From Adenanthera pavonina (Eukaryota; Streptophyta; Magnoliopsida; Fabales; Fabaceae), in contig JAIVEN010000015.1 of the NCBI GenBank assembly GCA_026686845.1, forward strand, positions 14,675,501 to 14,739,500: 64,000 nucleotides of DNA, given 5' to 3'. A program made the translations under genes and the position numbers. The notes under the pieces were generated by a model. The model had not been told where the DNA came from and did not search any database. It saw nothing but the letters and a program-made list of their open reading frames with translations. Shown here in pieces: positions 10,596-22,303 of this stretch (the first letter of the stretch is position 1; each line of letters opens with the position of its first letter).

Positions 10596-12551
10596 ATGGC
10601 GCCGAGCACGATCCGGAAGGCGATTGGGGCGGTGAAGGACCAGACTAGTATTGGGATAGCGAAGGTGGCTAGCAATTTGGCGCCGGAACTCGAGGTAGCG
10701 ATCGTCAAGGCGACGAGTCACGACGATGACCCGGCAAGCGAGAAATACGTGCGGGAGATCTTGAGCTTGGTGTCTTTTTCTCGTGGCTATGTTCAGGCCT
10801 GCGTCTCTGCGGTGTCCAAGCGTTTGGGGAAGACCCGGGACTGGATTGTGGCGCTTAAGGCGCTGATGCTTGTGCACAGGTTGATGAATGAGGGTCCCCC
10901 CTTGTTTCAAGAGGAGATCTTGTATGCCACGAGGAGGGGAACTAGGCTTCTCAACATGTCCGATTTCAGGGATGAGGCTCACTCTAGCTCTTGGGATCAT
11001 TCGGCTTTTGTGAGGACCTATGCTATGTATCTGGATCAACGGCTCGAGTTGATGCTGTACGACCGGAAAAGTGGCAGCGTTGGGGGTGGTAGTGGCGGGG
11101 CTAGCGTGGACGACAGGTTTGGGGGTAGGGATAATTTTAGGTCACCCCCACCGAGACCGTATGAAAATGAGTATGGATATGGAGATTTTAGGGGGGAAAG
11201 TGGGTATGGAGGTGGGATGCGACGGACTAGATCGTTTGGGGATATGAGCGAAACGGTGGGCCGAGAAGTTAGAGAGGAGAAAAGGGTTAATACCCCATTG
11301 AGGGATATGAAACCTGAGCGGCTTTTTGGCAAGATGGGTCATCTGCAGAGGTTGTTGGATAGATTCTTGGCTTGTAGGCCTACGGGATTGGCAAAGAATA
11401 GTAGGATGATTTTGATTGCATTGTATCCTGTTGTCAGGGAGAGCTTTCAGCTGTATGCTGATATTTGCGAGGTTTTGGCTGTTTTACTGGACAAATTCTT
11501 TGATATGGAATACCCTGATTGTGTTAAGGCGTTTGATGCTTATGCCAGCGCAGCTAAGCAGATCGATGAGCTTGTTGCCTTCTACAATTGGTGCAAGGAT
11601 ACTGGTGTGGCAAGGTCATCAGAATACCCTGAAGTTCAGAAGATTACTAGTAAGTTACTGGAGACACTGGAGGAATTTGTAAGGGACAGGGCAAAGAGAC
11701 CAAAAAGTCCAGAGAGGAAGGAGGAACCTCAGCCTGTGGCTAAAGAAGAGGAGCCAGCACCAGATATGAATGAAATAAAGGCACTACCTCCGCCTGAGAA
11801 TTATACTCCACCTCCTCCACCTGAGCCAGAGCCTAAGCCACCACAGCCACAAGTTACAGAGGACTTGGTGAATCTGAGAGATGATCCTGTCACTGCAGAT
11901 GATCAAGGCAATAGATTGGCTTTGGCACTCTTCAATGGTGCACCGGCTAACAATGCAAATGGATCATGGGAAGCATTCCCATCAAACGGACAGCCAGAAG
12001 TGACTTCGGCTTGGCAAACCCCAGCTGCTGAACCTGGCAAGGCTGATTGGGAACTGGCATTGGTAGAGACTGCTAGCAATTTATCAAAGCAAAAACAAGC
12101 TCTAGGCGGTGGGCTTGATCCATTATTGTTGAATGGCATGTACGATCAAGGAATGGTAAGACAGCATGTAAGCACTGCCCAACTGAGTGGGGGGAGTGCA
12201 AGCAGTGTGGCATTGCCAGGACCAGGAAACAGCACTACCCCTGTCTTAGCTCTCCCAGCCCCAGATGGATCTGTGCAGCCAGTTAATCAGGATCCATTTG
12301 CTGCATCACTAACCATTCCGCCCCCATCATATGTGCAAATGGCTGATATGGAGAAGAAGCAGCATTTGCTTGTACAGGAGCAGCACGTGTGGCAACAATA
12401 TGCGAGGGAAGGGATGCAAGGTCAAACTAGCTTGGCCAAGATCAATGGAACTGGGTATTATGCTGGGGGTCCTATGCCTGTGATGCCTTATGGAATACCC
12501 CCAGTTAATGGAATGGGACCTCCCACCGGGTATTACTATACACCTTACTGA
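10596..12551 (+). CDS. ECA4: ANTH-domain clathrin assembly adaptor (At2g25430/At4g32285 type)
   Basis: A single-exon gene for a 651-residue AP180/CALM-type adaptor that links PI(4,5)P2-containing membrane to clathrin in endocytosis. Related Arabidopsis proteins ECA4 and CAP1 work with the AP-2/TPLATE machinery. The ANTH domain begins at the N-terminus with a basic SVSKRLGKTRDWIVALKAL-like stretch near residues 67-87 and FRDEAHSSSWDHSAFVRTYA near 122-142. A Gly-rich linker (about 160-210) splits off the second helical half (about 248-370, GHLQRLLDRFL to LEEFVRDRAKRPKSP). A Pro-rich tail follows, with an EDLVNLRDD acidic motif and NQDPFAASL (a DPF-type adaptor motif). The first ATG (10596) begins the conserved MAPSTIRKAIGAVKDQTSIG. 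The length matches the family. The gene follows the UGNT1-like gene divergently, as at the Arabidopsis chromosome 4 locus. Confidence 0.95.
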   Translation: MAPSTIRKAIGAVKDQTSIGIAKVASNLAPELEVAIVKATSHDDDPASEKYVREILSLVSFSRGYVQACVSAVSKRLGKTRDWIVALKALMLVHRLMNEGPPLFQEEILYATRRGTRLLNMSDFRDEAHSSSWDHSAFVRTYAMYLDQRLELMLYDRKSGSVGGGSGGASVDDRFGGRDNFRSPPPRPYENEYGYGDFRGESGYGGGMRRTRSFGDMSETVGREVREEKRVNTPLRDMKPERLFGKMGHLQRLLDRFLACRPTGLAKNSRMILIALYPVVRESFQLYADICEVLAVLLDKFFDMEYPDCVKAFDAYASAAKQIDELVAFYNWCKDTGVARSSEYPEVQKITSKLLETLEEFVRDRAKRPKSPERKEEPQPVAKEEEPAPDMNEIKALPPPENYTPPPPPEPEPKPPQPQVTEDLVNLRDDPVTADDQGNRLALALFNGAPANNANGSWEAFPSNGQPEVTSAWQTPAAEPGKADWELALVETASNLSKQKQALGGGLDPLLLNGMYDQGMVRQHVSTAQLSGGSASSVALPGPGNSTTPVLALPAPDGSVQPVNQDPFAASLTIPPPSYVQMADMEKKQHLLVQEQHVWQQYAREGMQGQTSLAKINGTGYYAGGPMPVMPYGIPPVNGMGPPTGYYYTPY

Positions 12552-14663
12552 TTTTCCCCACAATTTGATAGATGACTTGGATAATTTCATATGGTGACTT
12601 GTTGTTTTGTTTTTTGAACGATGTCATATTATTCTTGAGATTTGCACATTATTATGATGAGGACTGTGTGGGGACTGAGTTGGAGAGACAAATTTCTTGT
12701 CGTGGGTTTGATGGAGGGAAATGTGTAATTCAATTGTGATGTCTCTATGTTCTATAATTGTAGAATTTTCTTCTCGGTTTTGTAAGTGCTTCTTGCTCTT
12801 CAGAGACAAACACTTAACTAATGTAAATTTTGTTTAACGCTGCTGCTGATTGATTTGTTATGCTTTTGCTATTTCTAATTGTGGGAAATAAACTATCCAG
12901 GCCCATCATTCTGATTTGCACATTAAAGGTTTCCTGCATTTATGTAGATAGCGCGAGGAAGATATTGTGTAGTCAGATAGGGCTTGAGTTGGGATGCACT
13001 GAATTCTGGTGGACGTTTGGGTTTTCTAATCGCCTCTGTATTTACTATTTAGAGTTAATGATTTTTTTTTTTTGGGTTACATCAGCAGAGTTTAAACCTC
13101 AAGATTTCCATCCATATTTTATCCTTACCCTGAATTAGTCGTGGGAGTTGACCATATTTTGTTAGGGTATAATGTAGAATATTCAAATAATATAGCAGCC
13201 CATATCAATGTTCTCGCATCATTAAATAACTAAAAATTTTAACTAAGATGGTTAAGGAAATATGTACATGTTATTAAATCTTTTTTTTTTATCAACGTAG
13301 TAAATCATTTATTTTTAAAATGTGTTATTTGAAATTTTAAATCAAGTTACTTTTACCGTAAAGTGTGTGAAAGAAAAGTCTTCTTGTTATTTACGATACA
13401 TTTTTTTATAATTTTTTTTTTTAGATTTATAGCATTCATATATGTTTGAAATCCTTTTGATGGGGTTATGTGTTATATGAATGAGGTGGGGGAAGCTGTC
13501 AAATTTTTTCTAAATTTCGTCAGGAAAATGATGAGGGATATAAGCTGTTCTTTTGCTGTTTATAAACAGAGAGTCCACTAATTTAGAAGGATCATTGAAT
13601 TCACATTGTAAACCTGTTGTCAAAGAGGTGATTGTGCTACATAATGTTTCATGCTTGAATGTGTCAAAAAGTTCAGACAATGGAAAAATAAGGACGTTGA
13701 CCAAATCAAAGAATAATGATGGAGTCGGCGATTCAGCGTGCATTTGGGGGTTGAATTAGGGATAATAACCACGTACGTAGTATTAGTTTCTAGAAATATT
13801 TTAGGAATATTATGAAGAGGAGAAATATTAGATGTGTTTGTTTATGTACTATTTCATCCAGAGTCCAAATTAGCAATAAAAAAAAAAGTCGCCGGCCATT
13901 TATATTGAAAAAAAAAAAGATGTAGGAACCAAAAGGAATCTGAGTGGGTTAGATAAGTAGATATTTTAGGGAGAAGTTCCTGCTCTAGTCGTCGTTTTTA
14001 TATTTATTACATGTGGGGTTTAGCGCACAGCTGTATTAGGCAGTGTCTCGTCCGCAGGTTTCACGACAACTCATAAAAAGCCGGAGGCGTATGGCATCTG
14101 CGACCCCACCATACATAGGCTGCTCCTTTTTCCGCCAGTGGCTCCAAATGAAAAACCATGCCACACCCACATTAGATCTGATCCATACTTCATGTCCTCC
14201 TTTCTTTTCCACGTCTCCTCTGTTTGTGGAAAAATAAAAAAATGTGGGGCCTCTTTAATTTTAATTCATTGACTTGGACACCTTCGCTTCCAGTCTGGCT
14301 TCCGCATAAGTTTCAGCCCAATCACTGTTTGTCAAATATTTGAATCACCATCTAGATGGAATGCACATGATCGTCGTTATTGTTTGATTATTATATTCTC
14401 TATTTGCCATTTGTGTCATGTAAAACATTAAGAATACTAAAAAATATTTTTTATCAAATATAAATTATTTGTTAATTTATTAATACAGAAAATATAGAAA
14501 GAGCACGGACTCTAGTTTTTGTATTTTTTTTTAAAAAAAATTATCTGGAATCCAGTCGTTACTTTTAAGTTCTGAGCCTCCAAATACTACAAATCAAGCA
14601 GTGTGTCAAGGCTCAGCCTTGGATTGTGGGGTGGGGTGGGATGGGTCGAGAGTTCTTTTAACA
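12552..14663. other. 3' region of the clathrin-adaptor gene and AT-rich intergenic DNA
   Basis: The first 250-300 bp are the likely 3' UTR. Beyond that I see poly-T and poly-A tracts and no gene. Small open frames (for example 13553-13759 and 14043-14237) have no recognisable motif. Confidence 0.55.
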
Positions 14664-14671
14664 GTATCTTC

Positions 14672-15209
14672 CAAGGTATTAAAAATAGTCGGTTGTAAAT
14701 AAATTGTTATATTTTAAATATTATAGATAAAAAATATAAAAGATATTTATTTATGATGATAAAATTAATATTTAATTTATGATGAAAAATAAATTTAATA
14801 ATTTTTTAGTTTTATATGTCATATAGAAAATTAAAAATATTATTAATAAGTTTTACAAACTAATATTAAAATTTAAACAAATTAATATTTATTTTTAATT
14901 ATATTTTAAATTTAAAATAGTTAATTGATATTCTATGTTCATATTATTTATTAAATAAATTTATTATTGTTAATAATTATGTATTATAATAATGTTTATA
15001 TAATATTATAATATAAAAAAATAAATTTATATAAAAAATAATGCTAGTTAGTATTAAAAATAATGTTATTTTATTTTAAAAATTAAAAAAATAAAAAAAA
15101 TGACCAAACCATCCTTGATTAGTTCGTATTAATTCTGAAAAACACCAAGTGCCGGATTCTCAATTCAATTAATCAAATTGGCTGGTCTTATCCGCTTTTT
15201 TATGTCATG
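14672..15209. mobile_element. hAT-like non-autonomous transposon, copy 3
   Basis: Flanked by the exact 8-bp duplication GTATCTTC (14664-14671 and 15210-15217). The left end reads CAAGGTATTAAAAATAGTCG; the right end, reverse-complemented, reads CATGACATAAAAAAGCGG. The AT-rich interior is clearly homologous, in the same orientation, to copy 4 (24128-24616) and, inverted, to copy 2. It has no coding capacity. The CA...TG ends and the 8-bp duplication fit hAT. Confidence 0.9.
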
Positions 15210-15217
15210 GTATCTTC

Positions 15218-16574
15218 TACGATCTCAAACCTTATATTCTCGAGTGTTCCTAACTCTCAGGACCAGCACTCTTTTCTTCTGGCTTTTGTAATTTTAGTGT
15301 TTGACTTGTTGTGGTAAGTGGAAGTTGGGCCGTCGATCTGGGTGTATAGTTTAGTTTAGGTGACTTGAAAGTTTGAAATGAATGGGAATTGAGCAAAAGG
15401 AGAAGGCAAGTCAAAGTTCGAAAAAGAAGTTAAAGTACAGCTCAGCTGACAGATGTTGACAGGTCAACAACTCACCTCAACTGCAGCTTGATCGGACACT
15501 TGTGGGGGCCACTCACCACCGCTTCTAGACTTCTTCAGCCGTTCTCCGTTTTTTAGAAGGTCAACAACATATTTAGGTGGATTATTGGTAAATTCTTTTT
15601 ATTAAAAATACGTTACATATTTTTTCTCTCTATTATACCAATAAAAAAAATTTAATATTGATTGATCATATATAAATCTCTTTTGCTGAAAAGGAAAAAA
15701 AAAATCATATGTAAACGTCTAAAATCTAGATCATATTGGAGTTGAACATGGTTCACAATTAAAAGAATTTTTGTTTTTCGGCCAACTTGGACAATTAACA
15801 ACTTAACACCACAAAAATCAGATCATTTAGCCCTTGGGCTTAGAGCCCATTGAATCCCATCACCTGTACATTTTTTTTAAAGCAAATATCTATTGGAGGG
15901 TTGGTTGGTTAATTTAATACTTTGGATTTCAAGGCCCATCTCCGGGTGTTGCCTGGGCCATAGAAAATCGTCAATATGAGTATTCGATATTTAATTAAAT
16001 ATTGTTTATAAAAAAATTAATTAAATATAAAAAACAAAACTTATAATAAGATGCATTATTTATCAACTATAAATATTGTGACTTCTTTCTGGAGCAATAC
16101 ATGGGGGCCTACTTATATAATAAAATATAAAATTTACAATAAGTTGTATTTTTCAAAAGTCTTAGACTAATGTTGCTCATTTTTCAGAATCTGCACCATA
16201 CATTAATATATACATAGTGAGGAGGAACCTAATTCGTAATTTCTGATTCTTCCTTCTCCAAAACCTCTATTTAAACTCTAGATTATTATCTAACCCTATC
16301 ACAAAGAAATTATTCTAATCAGCGCCTTTCTTCATTTGTATTTTCCATGAGTTTAATTCTGGTAAGACTCGATTAAATAAGGGAAAAAACTATTTTAAAA
16401 TAGTAATATGACAACGATCCTACTTAAAAAGTAATCAAACAATGAAATCATTAAGAAATTAGTGACGGTGAAGTCGACGCTGGGTGATTGTAATGGGAGC
16501 TGGCAGCCTGGCACCCAAAGGCCAAAGTGACTCAAAACTGATCTCCATGCGAAGTCTTTTTTTTTTTTTTTGAG

Positions 16575-16607
<33 letters not shown>

Positions 16608-17765
16608 TGTATGAGGACAACTTACGTGCGAGGACTTGAATGTTTTGATGCAAAAGTTAATTATATGAAGTCATACACGTGAATCAATTATATAGTCAAT
16701 GAATCTAAGGTTAACAAAAACCTTTTGAAAATTGAGCATGATTGTCTCCTTCCCCAGGCCTGCGAACATTAACCAGTGTTGCCCTAAACAAGTGAGGAAT
16801 CCTCACGGAATCACATAAACTAACACTGTTTTTGACTTCACCATCTGTCTCTATTGGTGGATTTTCCTTTTGGTCTCGTTGACACCTTTAAACAATCCAT
16901 TCATGTCTGCTCTTTGGGAGCCAAAGGATACTTCTGCTGTCCAAATCTTCATTCAAATTCTAATAAGTCGAATGGTAAAATGAAATTTTGGAATTAATCA
17001 TTTAAATACTCAGAATACTTTGTAACCTCCAATTCAAGTTATACGAAAGTGGAAACTTGTGAACAGAAATTTTTGTCCTCACAATGCTCCAGTTCTGCAT
17101 TAAACATCCTCTCGGTCTGGGGCAAACAGTTCAAGGATATTGCAAATATGCCAACCTCCATTGTCAAACAAAGCCATTAATTGTTGTCTTTTATATATAT
17201 ATATATATATATATATGAAAAAGGAATTTCCCTATGACGCACGTTTCGGTCGAAATAGTTGAAATTTCAAACTAGGATCTGTCAGATTGTCAACCACCCA
17301 CAGTAATCTTGAATTTTCCTGCAGTTTTAGAACCACCTCACAGCGACAAAATATGCTTCTGATCTCTTAGCCTTAAAGTGACATAAACCAAAACAAATAA
17401 AGGAGAAAAAGTCAACGAACGTCGTCTTCCAAGTTCCAGTCCCACTTGTTCTGTGTCGCATGCCCACTTTTGTCCTAATACATTAGCTGCCAGCTCTATC
17501 AGACCAGCAGATGCACTGTTCCTCTAGTTATGTTCATCTTTTGACTCTCCTTTCGATTCCCATGATCAAATATAAATATTAACTGTTAATTATTATCACC
17601 GATTGTTCATTTGTTGGCCTCTTCTCAAGTGGCTCTTTCCTCTTCTGACTTCTACGTCACAAAGTCAGATTACCCACTAGTTCTCACTATGAGTCTGGGT
17701 TTCAAAATTTTATTCTCTCTCCATTATATCCAGTCCCTAAACACTAACAAGTTCTTGCAGTGATC
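15218..17765. other. Intergenic stretch upstream of the receptor kinase
   Basis: AT-rich with no gene. It contains an (AAT)n microsatellite (16576-16604) and a (TA)n run (about 17192-17216). The last few hundred bases are less AT-biased and should hold the promoter and leader of the kinase gene; a T/C-rich segment at 17700-17735 lies just before the start. Confidence 0.55.
16576..16604. repeat. (AAT)n microsatellite
   Basis: Nine to ten consecutive AAT/ATA units directly after a poly-T tract. Confidence 0.95.
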
Positions 17766-20228
17766 ATGGTGGAAAAGCCTTGGTCTTTGTTCCATATAAT
17801 GGCTATCTTCACCTTGATGTTGTCTATTTTCCTTTTGTCTGAAATCTGTTTGGCTGGTATTCTCACTGTTGGCAATATCTCTCCAGGGTTTCAAGGATCT
17901 CAAATGAGATGGGTAGACAAAGATGGCAAGTTTCTCGGGTCAAAAAGTGGAGAATTCGTCTTTGGCTTCATATCTACAACAAATGACAAGGCAACATGTC
18001 TCCTAGGAATCGTCCACAGGGCCACTGCCACGGTGGTTTGGACTGCAAATAGAGGAAACCCTGTTTCCGATTCTGATAACTTTGTGTTTGATGAAAATGG
18101 CAACGCCTTCTTACAGAAAGGAAGATCCATGGTTTGGTCTACAGATACCAGCGACAAAGGGGTCTCCTTAATGGAATTGTTGGACACAGGGAATCTTGTT
18201 TTGCTTGGGAACAATGGAAGCATTATTTGGCAGAGTTACAGCTATCCAACAGATACCTTGTTGCCAAATCAGGACTTCACAGAAGGAATGAAACTTATCA
18301 GTGAAGCTACCCCTAATAACTTGACCTACGTTCTAGAGATCAAATCTGGTAACGTCATTCTTTCTGCTGATTTCCAAACTCCTCAGCCTTACTGGTCCTT
18401 GCAGAAGGATTACCGCAGAACCAGGGATAAATATGGTGGGGTGGTGGCATCAGCATCACTGATTGAAAATTCCTGGAGGTTCTATGATAAAAACAAGTCC
18501 TTGTTATGGCAATTCATTTTTGCTGAAGATACAGGGACGAATACCACTTGGTTTGCTGTTTTGGGAAGTAATGGTTATATCACATTCTCTGATCTACGAA
18601 GTGAAAGTGCAAGCAGTGTTTCACCAATTAGAATCCCACAAAACTCTTGTAGTACACCACGACCTTGTGGTCCGTACTACATATGCACAGGTGACAACAT
18701 GTGTCGTTGTCCTTCTGTTCTTAGATCTCGTCCAGATTGCAAACCAGGGAATGCCGTCTCTTTTTGTAATAATAACTCGGGAAGTTCTATAGAGCTCGTT
18801 AAAGCTGACAATGGAACCCATTACTTTGCGCTTGATTTTCTTCCAGCCTCTTCAAGAACTGATCTGAATGGTTGTAAAGCTTCTTGCCTTGGAAATTGCT
18901 CGTGCCTTGCTATGTTCTTCCATAGCAATTCAGGGAACTGTTTTTTGTTGGATAGCATAGGCAGCTTCGAGACTTCTGATTCAAATTCTGAGTTTGTTTC
19001 TTACATTAAGGCCTCGACTGATGGAAGCAGAGGTGGTGATGGAAGGAACAATAATCACACCATAGTTGTCGTGGTCGTTGTCTTATTATCAACATTGCTT
19101 GTCATCTTGGTTCTGGTTTATGTGGGATTTCAATACTACAGAAGAAAGCCAAAATTGCATGAATCTTCTGAGGAAAATTCAGAAGACATTTTCTTGGGGA
19201 ACTTAACTGGCTTGCCAATTCGCTTCAGCTACAAAGATCTTCACATAGCAACGCGTAATTTCTCAGTGAAGCTCGGACAAGGCGGTTTCGGTTCAGTTTA
19301 CAAAGGGGTTCTACCGGATGGGACTCATGTAGCTGTGAAGAAATTGGAAGCCATTGGGCAAGGAAAGAAAGAGTTTAGAGCAGAAGTTAGCATCATTGGG
19401 AACATCCATCATCATCATTTGGTCAGGCTTAAAGGGTTCTGTGCAGAAGGATCTCATAAGCTTCTTGCTTACGAGTATATGGCAAATGGGTCATTGGACA
19501 AATGGATATTCAACAAAAATATGGGAGAGTTCATGTTGGATTGGGATACCAGGTTTAATATAGCACTTGGAACAGCAAAAGGATTGGCTTACCTCCATGA
19601 AGATTGTAACTCTAAGATTGTACATTGTGATATCAAACCAGAGAACGTGCTTCTTGATGACAATTTCCTTGCTAAAGTTTCAGACTTTGGTTTGGCCAAG
19701 TTAATGACTCGTGAACAAAGCCATGTTTTCACGACACTCAGGGGCACCAGGGGATATCTAGCACCTGAGTGGATCACAAACTCAGCTATATCAGAGAAAA
19801 GTGATGTTTATAGCTATGGGATGGTGTTGTTGGAAATCATTGGAGGAAGGAAGAATTACGATCCTAGTGAAACTTCAGAGAAACCTCGTTTCCCATATTT
19901 TGCTTTTAAGATGATGGAGGAAGGGAAGCTGAGAGATATTATTGATTCAAAGTTGGAAATAGATGAAAATGATGAAAGGCTTCATAATGCTGTTAAAGTT
20001 TCATTGTGGTGCATACATGAAGACATGTCTCAAAGGCCTTCCATGGCCAAAGTAGTCCAAATGCTTGAGGGTCTCTGTGTTGTTCCGAAGCCTCCAACTT
20101 GTTCCCCATTGGGTTTTCGCCTTTATTCGACTCTGGTTATACCCAAAAGGGGAGGCACTTCATTAGAACCATCAGACTCTAATAGTGATACTTGTCTCTC
20201 TGCAGTTCAGCTTTCAGGACCAAGATAG
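17766..20228 (+). CDS. SD2-5: G-type lectin S-receptor-like Ser/Thr kinase, SD2-5 type
   Basis: An intronless gene for an 820-residue plasma-membrane receptor kinase. The start chosen is the ATG at 17766, giving MVEKPW. A hydrophobic signal peptide covers about residues 8-30. The extracellular part has a bulb-type lectin domain (about 45-170, with TVVWTANRGNPV and the later WQSYSYPTDTLLP) and a Cys-rich PAN/apple-like region (about 295-415). One transmembrane helix lies at about 433-455, followed by basic YYRRKPK. The kinase has GQGGFGSV (about 505-512), catalytic Lys in VAVKKLE (about 526), HCDIKPEN with Asp about 622, DFGLAKL (Asp about 640) and GTRGYLAPEW. The HCD in place of HRD makes it a non-RD kinase, common among plant immune-type receptors. 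The length and lack of introns match Arabidopsis At4g32300. The ligand is unknown. Confidence 0.94.
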   Translation: MVEKPWSLFHIMAIFTLMLSIFLLSEICLAGILTVGNISPGFQGSQMRWVDKDGKFLGSKSGEFVFGFISTTNDKATCLLGIVHRATATVVWTANRGNPVSDSDNFVFDENGNAFLQKGRSMVWSTDTSDKGVSLMELLDTGNLVLLGNNGSIIWQSYSYPTDTLLPNQDFTEGMKLISEATPNNLTYVLEIKSGNVILSADFQTPQPYWSLQKDYRRTRDKYGGVVASASLIENSWRFYDKNKSLLWQFIFAEDTGTNTTWFAVLGSNGYITFSDLRSESASSVSPIRIPQNSCSTPRPCGPYYICTGDNMCRCPSVLRSRPDCKPGNAVSFCNNNSGSSIELVKADNGTHYFALDFLPASSRTDLNGCKASCLGNCSCLAMFFHSNSGNCFLLDSIGSFETSDSNSEFVSYIKASTDGSRGGDGRNNNHTIVVVVVVLLSTLLVILVLVYVGFQYYRRKPKLHESSEENSEDIFLGNLTGLPIRFSYKDLHIATRNFSVKLGQGGFGSVYKGVLPDGTHVAVKKLEAIGQGKKEFRAEVSIIGNIHHHHLVRLKGFCAEGSHKLLAYEYMANGSLDKWIFNKNMGEFMLDWDTRFNIALGTAKGLAYLHEDCNSKIVHCDIKPENVLLDDNFLAKVSDFGLAKLMTREQSHVFTTLRGTRGYLAPEWITNSAISEKSDVYSYGMVLLEIIGGRKNYDPSETSEKPRFPYFAFKMMEEGKLRDIIDSKLEIDENDERLHNAVKVSLWCIHEDMSQRPSMAKVVQMLEGLCVVPKPPTCSPLGFRLYSTLVIPKRGGTSLEPSDSNSDTCLSAVQLSGPR

Positions 20229-20516
20229 CAGTAACATAGTTACATGGTTCTAAGAATATAGTTATCTCTTTGTAATGTAAATTTTGTTAAGTTTCTTGAG
20301 GGAAATATTAAATATAATTATTAGGTACCAAGTTCAGATTTGTTCACCTATGCAGCACGACTACATACTGAAAACAATTTGACTGATATCTGGAACACCC
20401 CATGGGAATTCTTACTTGACCAAACACATGCCAAGTGCGTCTGAATTCCATAGATTTGAAAACAAGTTGAGTCTGAAATTCGAATGATTTAGTTGTAAAA
20501 GAACCTATAATCCAAG

Positions 20517-22299
20517 TGTTAGGTTTAATATAATATAAGTTTTGATGATAACAAATGTAGAGTAATAAGGAATAAATACATCATATTTGTCTAACGTATA
20601 TTTATTTCGAAAATAACTAAAATATGTATTAACATGTATTTAATTATATTTATAATGCTTATATCATGTTATATATTAATATATTTACTGTGTTTTTATA
20701 CTTTATAATATAAGTTGAATATATAAATTGGACTAACTATTTAGTTTGTAAGTGTAATATATTAAATGTAATATTGTCCAAAAAAGAAAAGTGAGTATTG
20801 GAATAAAGAAAGGAAAATTAACATCATGCCTCACTCAAAAAAGAAGAAAAGAAAAAATGCTCAAAAAATTGAAGATTAGAAGGGAGTACGCCAAAAATGG
20901 AATGATCAAGTGAAGTGGAGTTTAACTTTTGAAAACCTCATTATTAAGTATATTTTGTTTTTACTTAAGTTTTTAGGTGATTTAATTTTTGAAATTTACT
21001 TAATCTTGTTACCATATGTTTTAAACAAGTTAGATTAAGTAAATATGATGTTAGCAAATGTTAAAGTTGAAGAATATTGATTAATAGAATAATTTTGCTA
21101 TTTGACTCATGTTTATGTTATGCAAAATTTGTACTTTACTTCTTGGAATTAAAACTTACAGAGGTTTAATCTTTAATAGATGAATTTTGATTGTGAAATT
21201 TAAATTTTGAGTTAAGCAAAGTTAGTGAAAGTGTGCAAAATTCACATGAAGTTTAGTTGAAATTTGACTGTTGATGAAGTTCAAAAATATAACATCTGAT
21301 AGATGAACTTAGAGCTTTAAAGTGTGTACTTCAAAGTAAGAACTTTTGTTTCATGTTAAACATGCCACTGATAAATGAATTTCAATTTTTGAAATTTGAA
21401 TTTCAAAGTGCATTGTGAAAACTTGAAGTAATTATTCAAACTCAACAGGTGCACTTCTAATATGAAAATTTGCACAAACTATAAATTAATATGGGATATC
21501 TTTTACAAACTCGAAATTCGAATGTCACTTAGTAACAAACGAATTTTGAAAATCAATGTTAAACATATAATTATGCTGACTCTGTGAAGTCCGTTTATTG
21601 AGCCACAAAATTTGAATGCTAGTATATCAGACGCATTTAATGCGTTTGTTGAATGACTCTTTTTGCAGAGTAACAGCTAGAACTTATGTCTAACGAATAA
21701 ATTTTATGTTTAATGAATAATTACGTCACAAATTTATAAATAGAACTTCATTTGAATTTTGGTTAACAATATTAAGCACTTATATGCCAAAATACTGTTA
21801 CACTGGATAAAATATTTTTGTGTTAACATTCAAAATTAAACTCACCTCATTAGAGTGAGTTTCAATATATTATCCACTCTTGAATATAGTTTCAATTCTG
21901 TAATTTTTTTCTACAATTTTTGGGTAAAATCTCAGTGTGGGGAAACATTAAGGAAATTATACATCTTGTAAGGATGTGAGGAGAGTAGCTTCACAAGTAT
22001 CTAATGAAATATATGGAATACACTGAGACTTCATAAATACCTGGATTAAACTTGTGGGATACAAAGGAAAATCTTAAGTGATGGTTTGAGGATTGAACAT
22101 AGGCCAAGTGGTTTGAATTGAATTAAGATAAATTTTTATGTGTTGCACTTTATCTTCTTATTTCATCTATCTACTTTATCATACTCTATTTATCTCTATT
22201 CTGTTGCAACATTTGATGAAATTTAGCTATATTTCAAAGGATAGAAAAATCTTACATAACTCAATTCACTATCTTTTTAGGTGACTAGCCAACCTAACA
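20517..22299. mobile_element. Candidate solo LTR (about 1.8 kb)
   Basis: The stretch starts TGTTAGG and ends CCTAACA, a perfect 7-bp terminal inverted repeat with TG...CA ends. CAAG lies immediately on both sides (20513-20516 and 22300-22303) as a possible 4-bp target duplication. There is no gag-pol coding sequence and no second copy in the window, so a solo LTR left by recombination is the simplest reading. The length fits long-LTR families, but the superfamily cannot be assigned from this alone. Confidence 0.6.
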
Positions 22300-22303
22300 C
22301 AAG

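Noticed and set aside
10539..11342. Long minus-strand open frames opposite the clathrin-adaptor gene
   Set aside because: They lie antisense to a well-supported coding sequence and follow from its codon bias; their translations have no domain.
14043..14237. 64-codon open frame upstream of hAT copy 3
   Set aside because: No motif and no transcript signals; typical chance frame in a less AT-rich patch.
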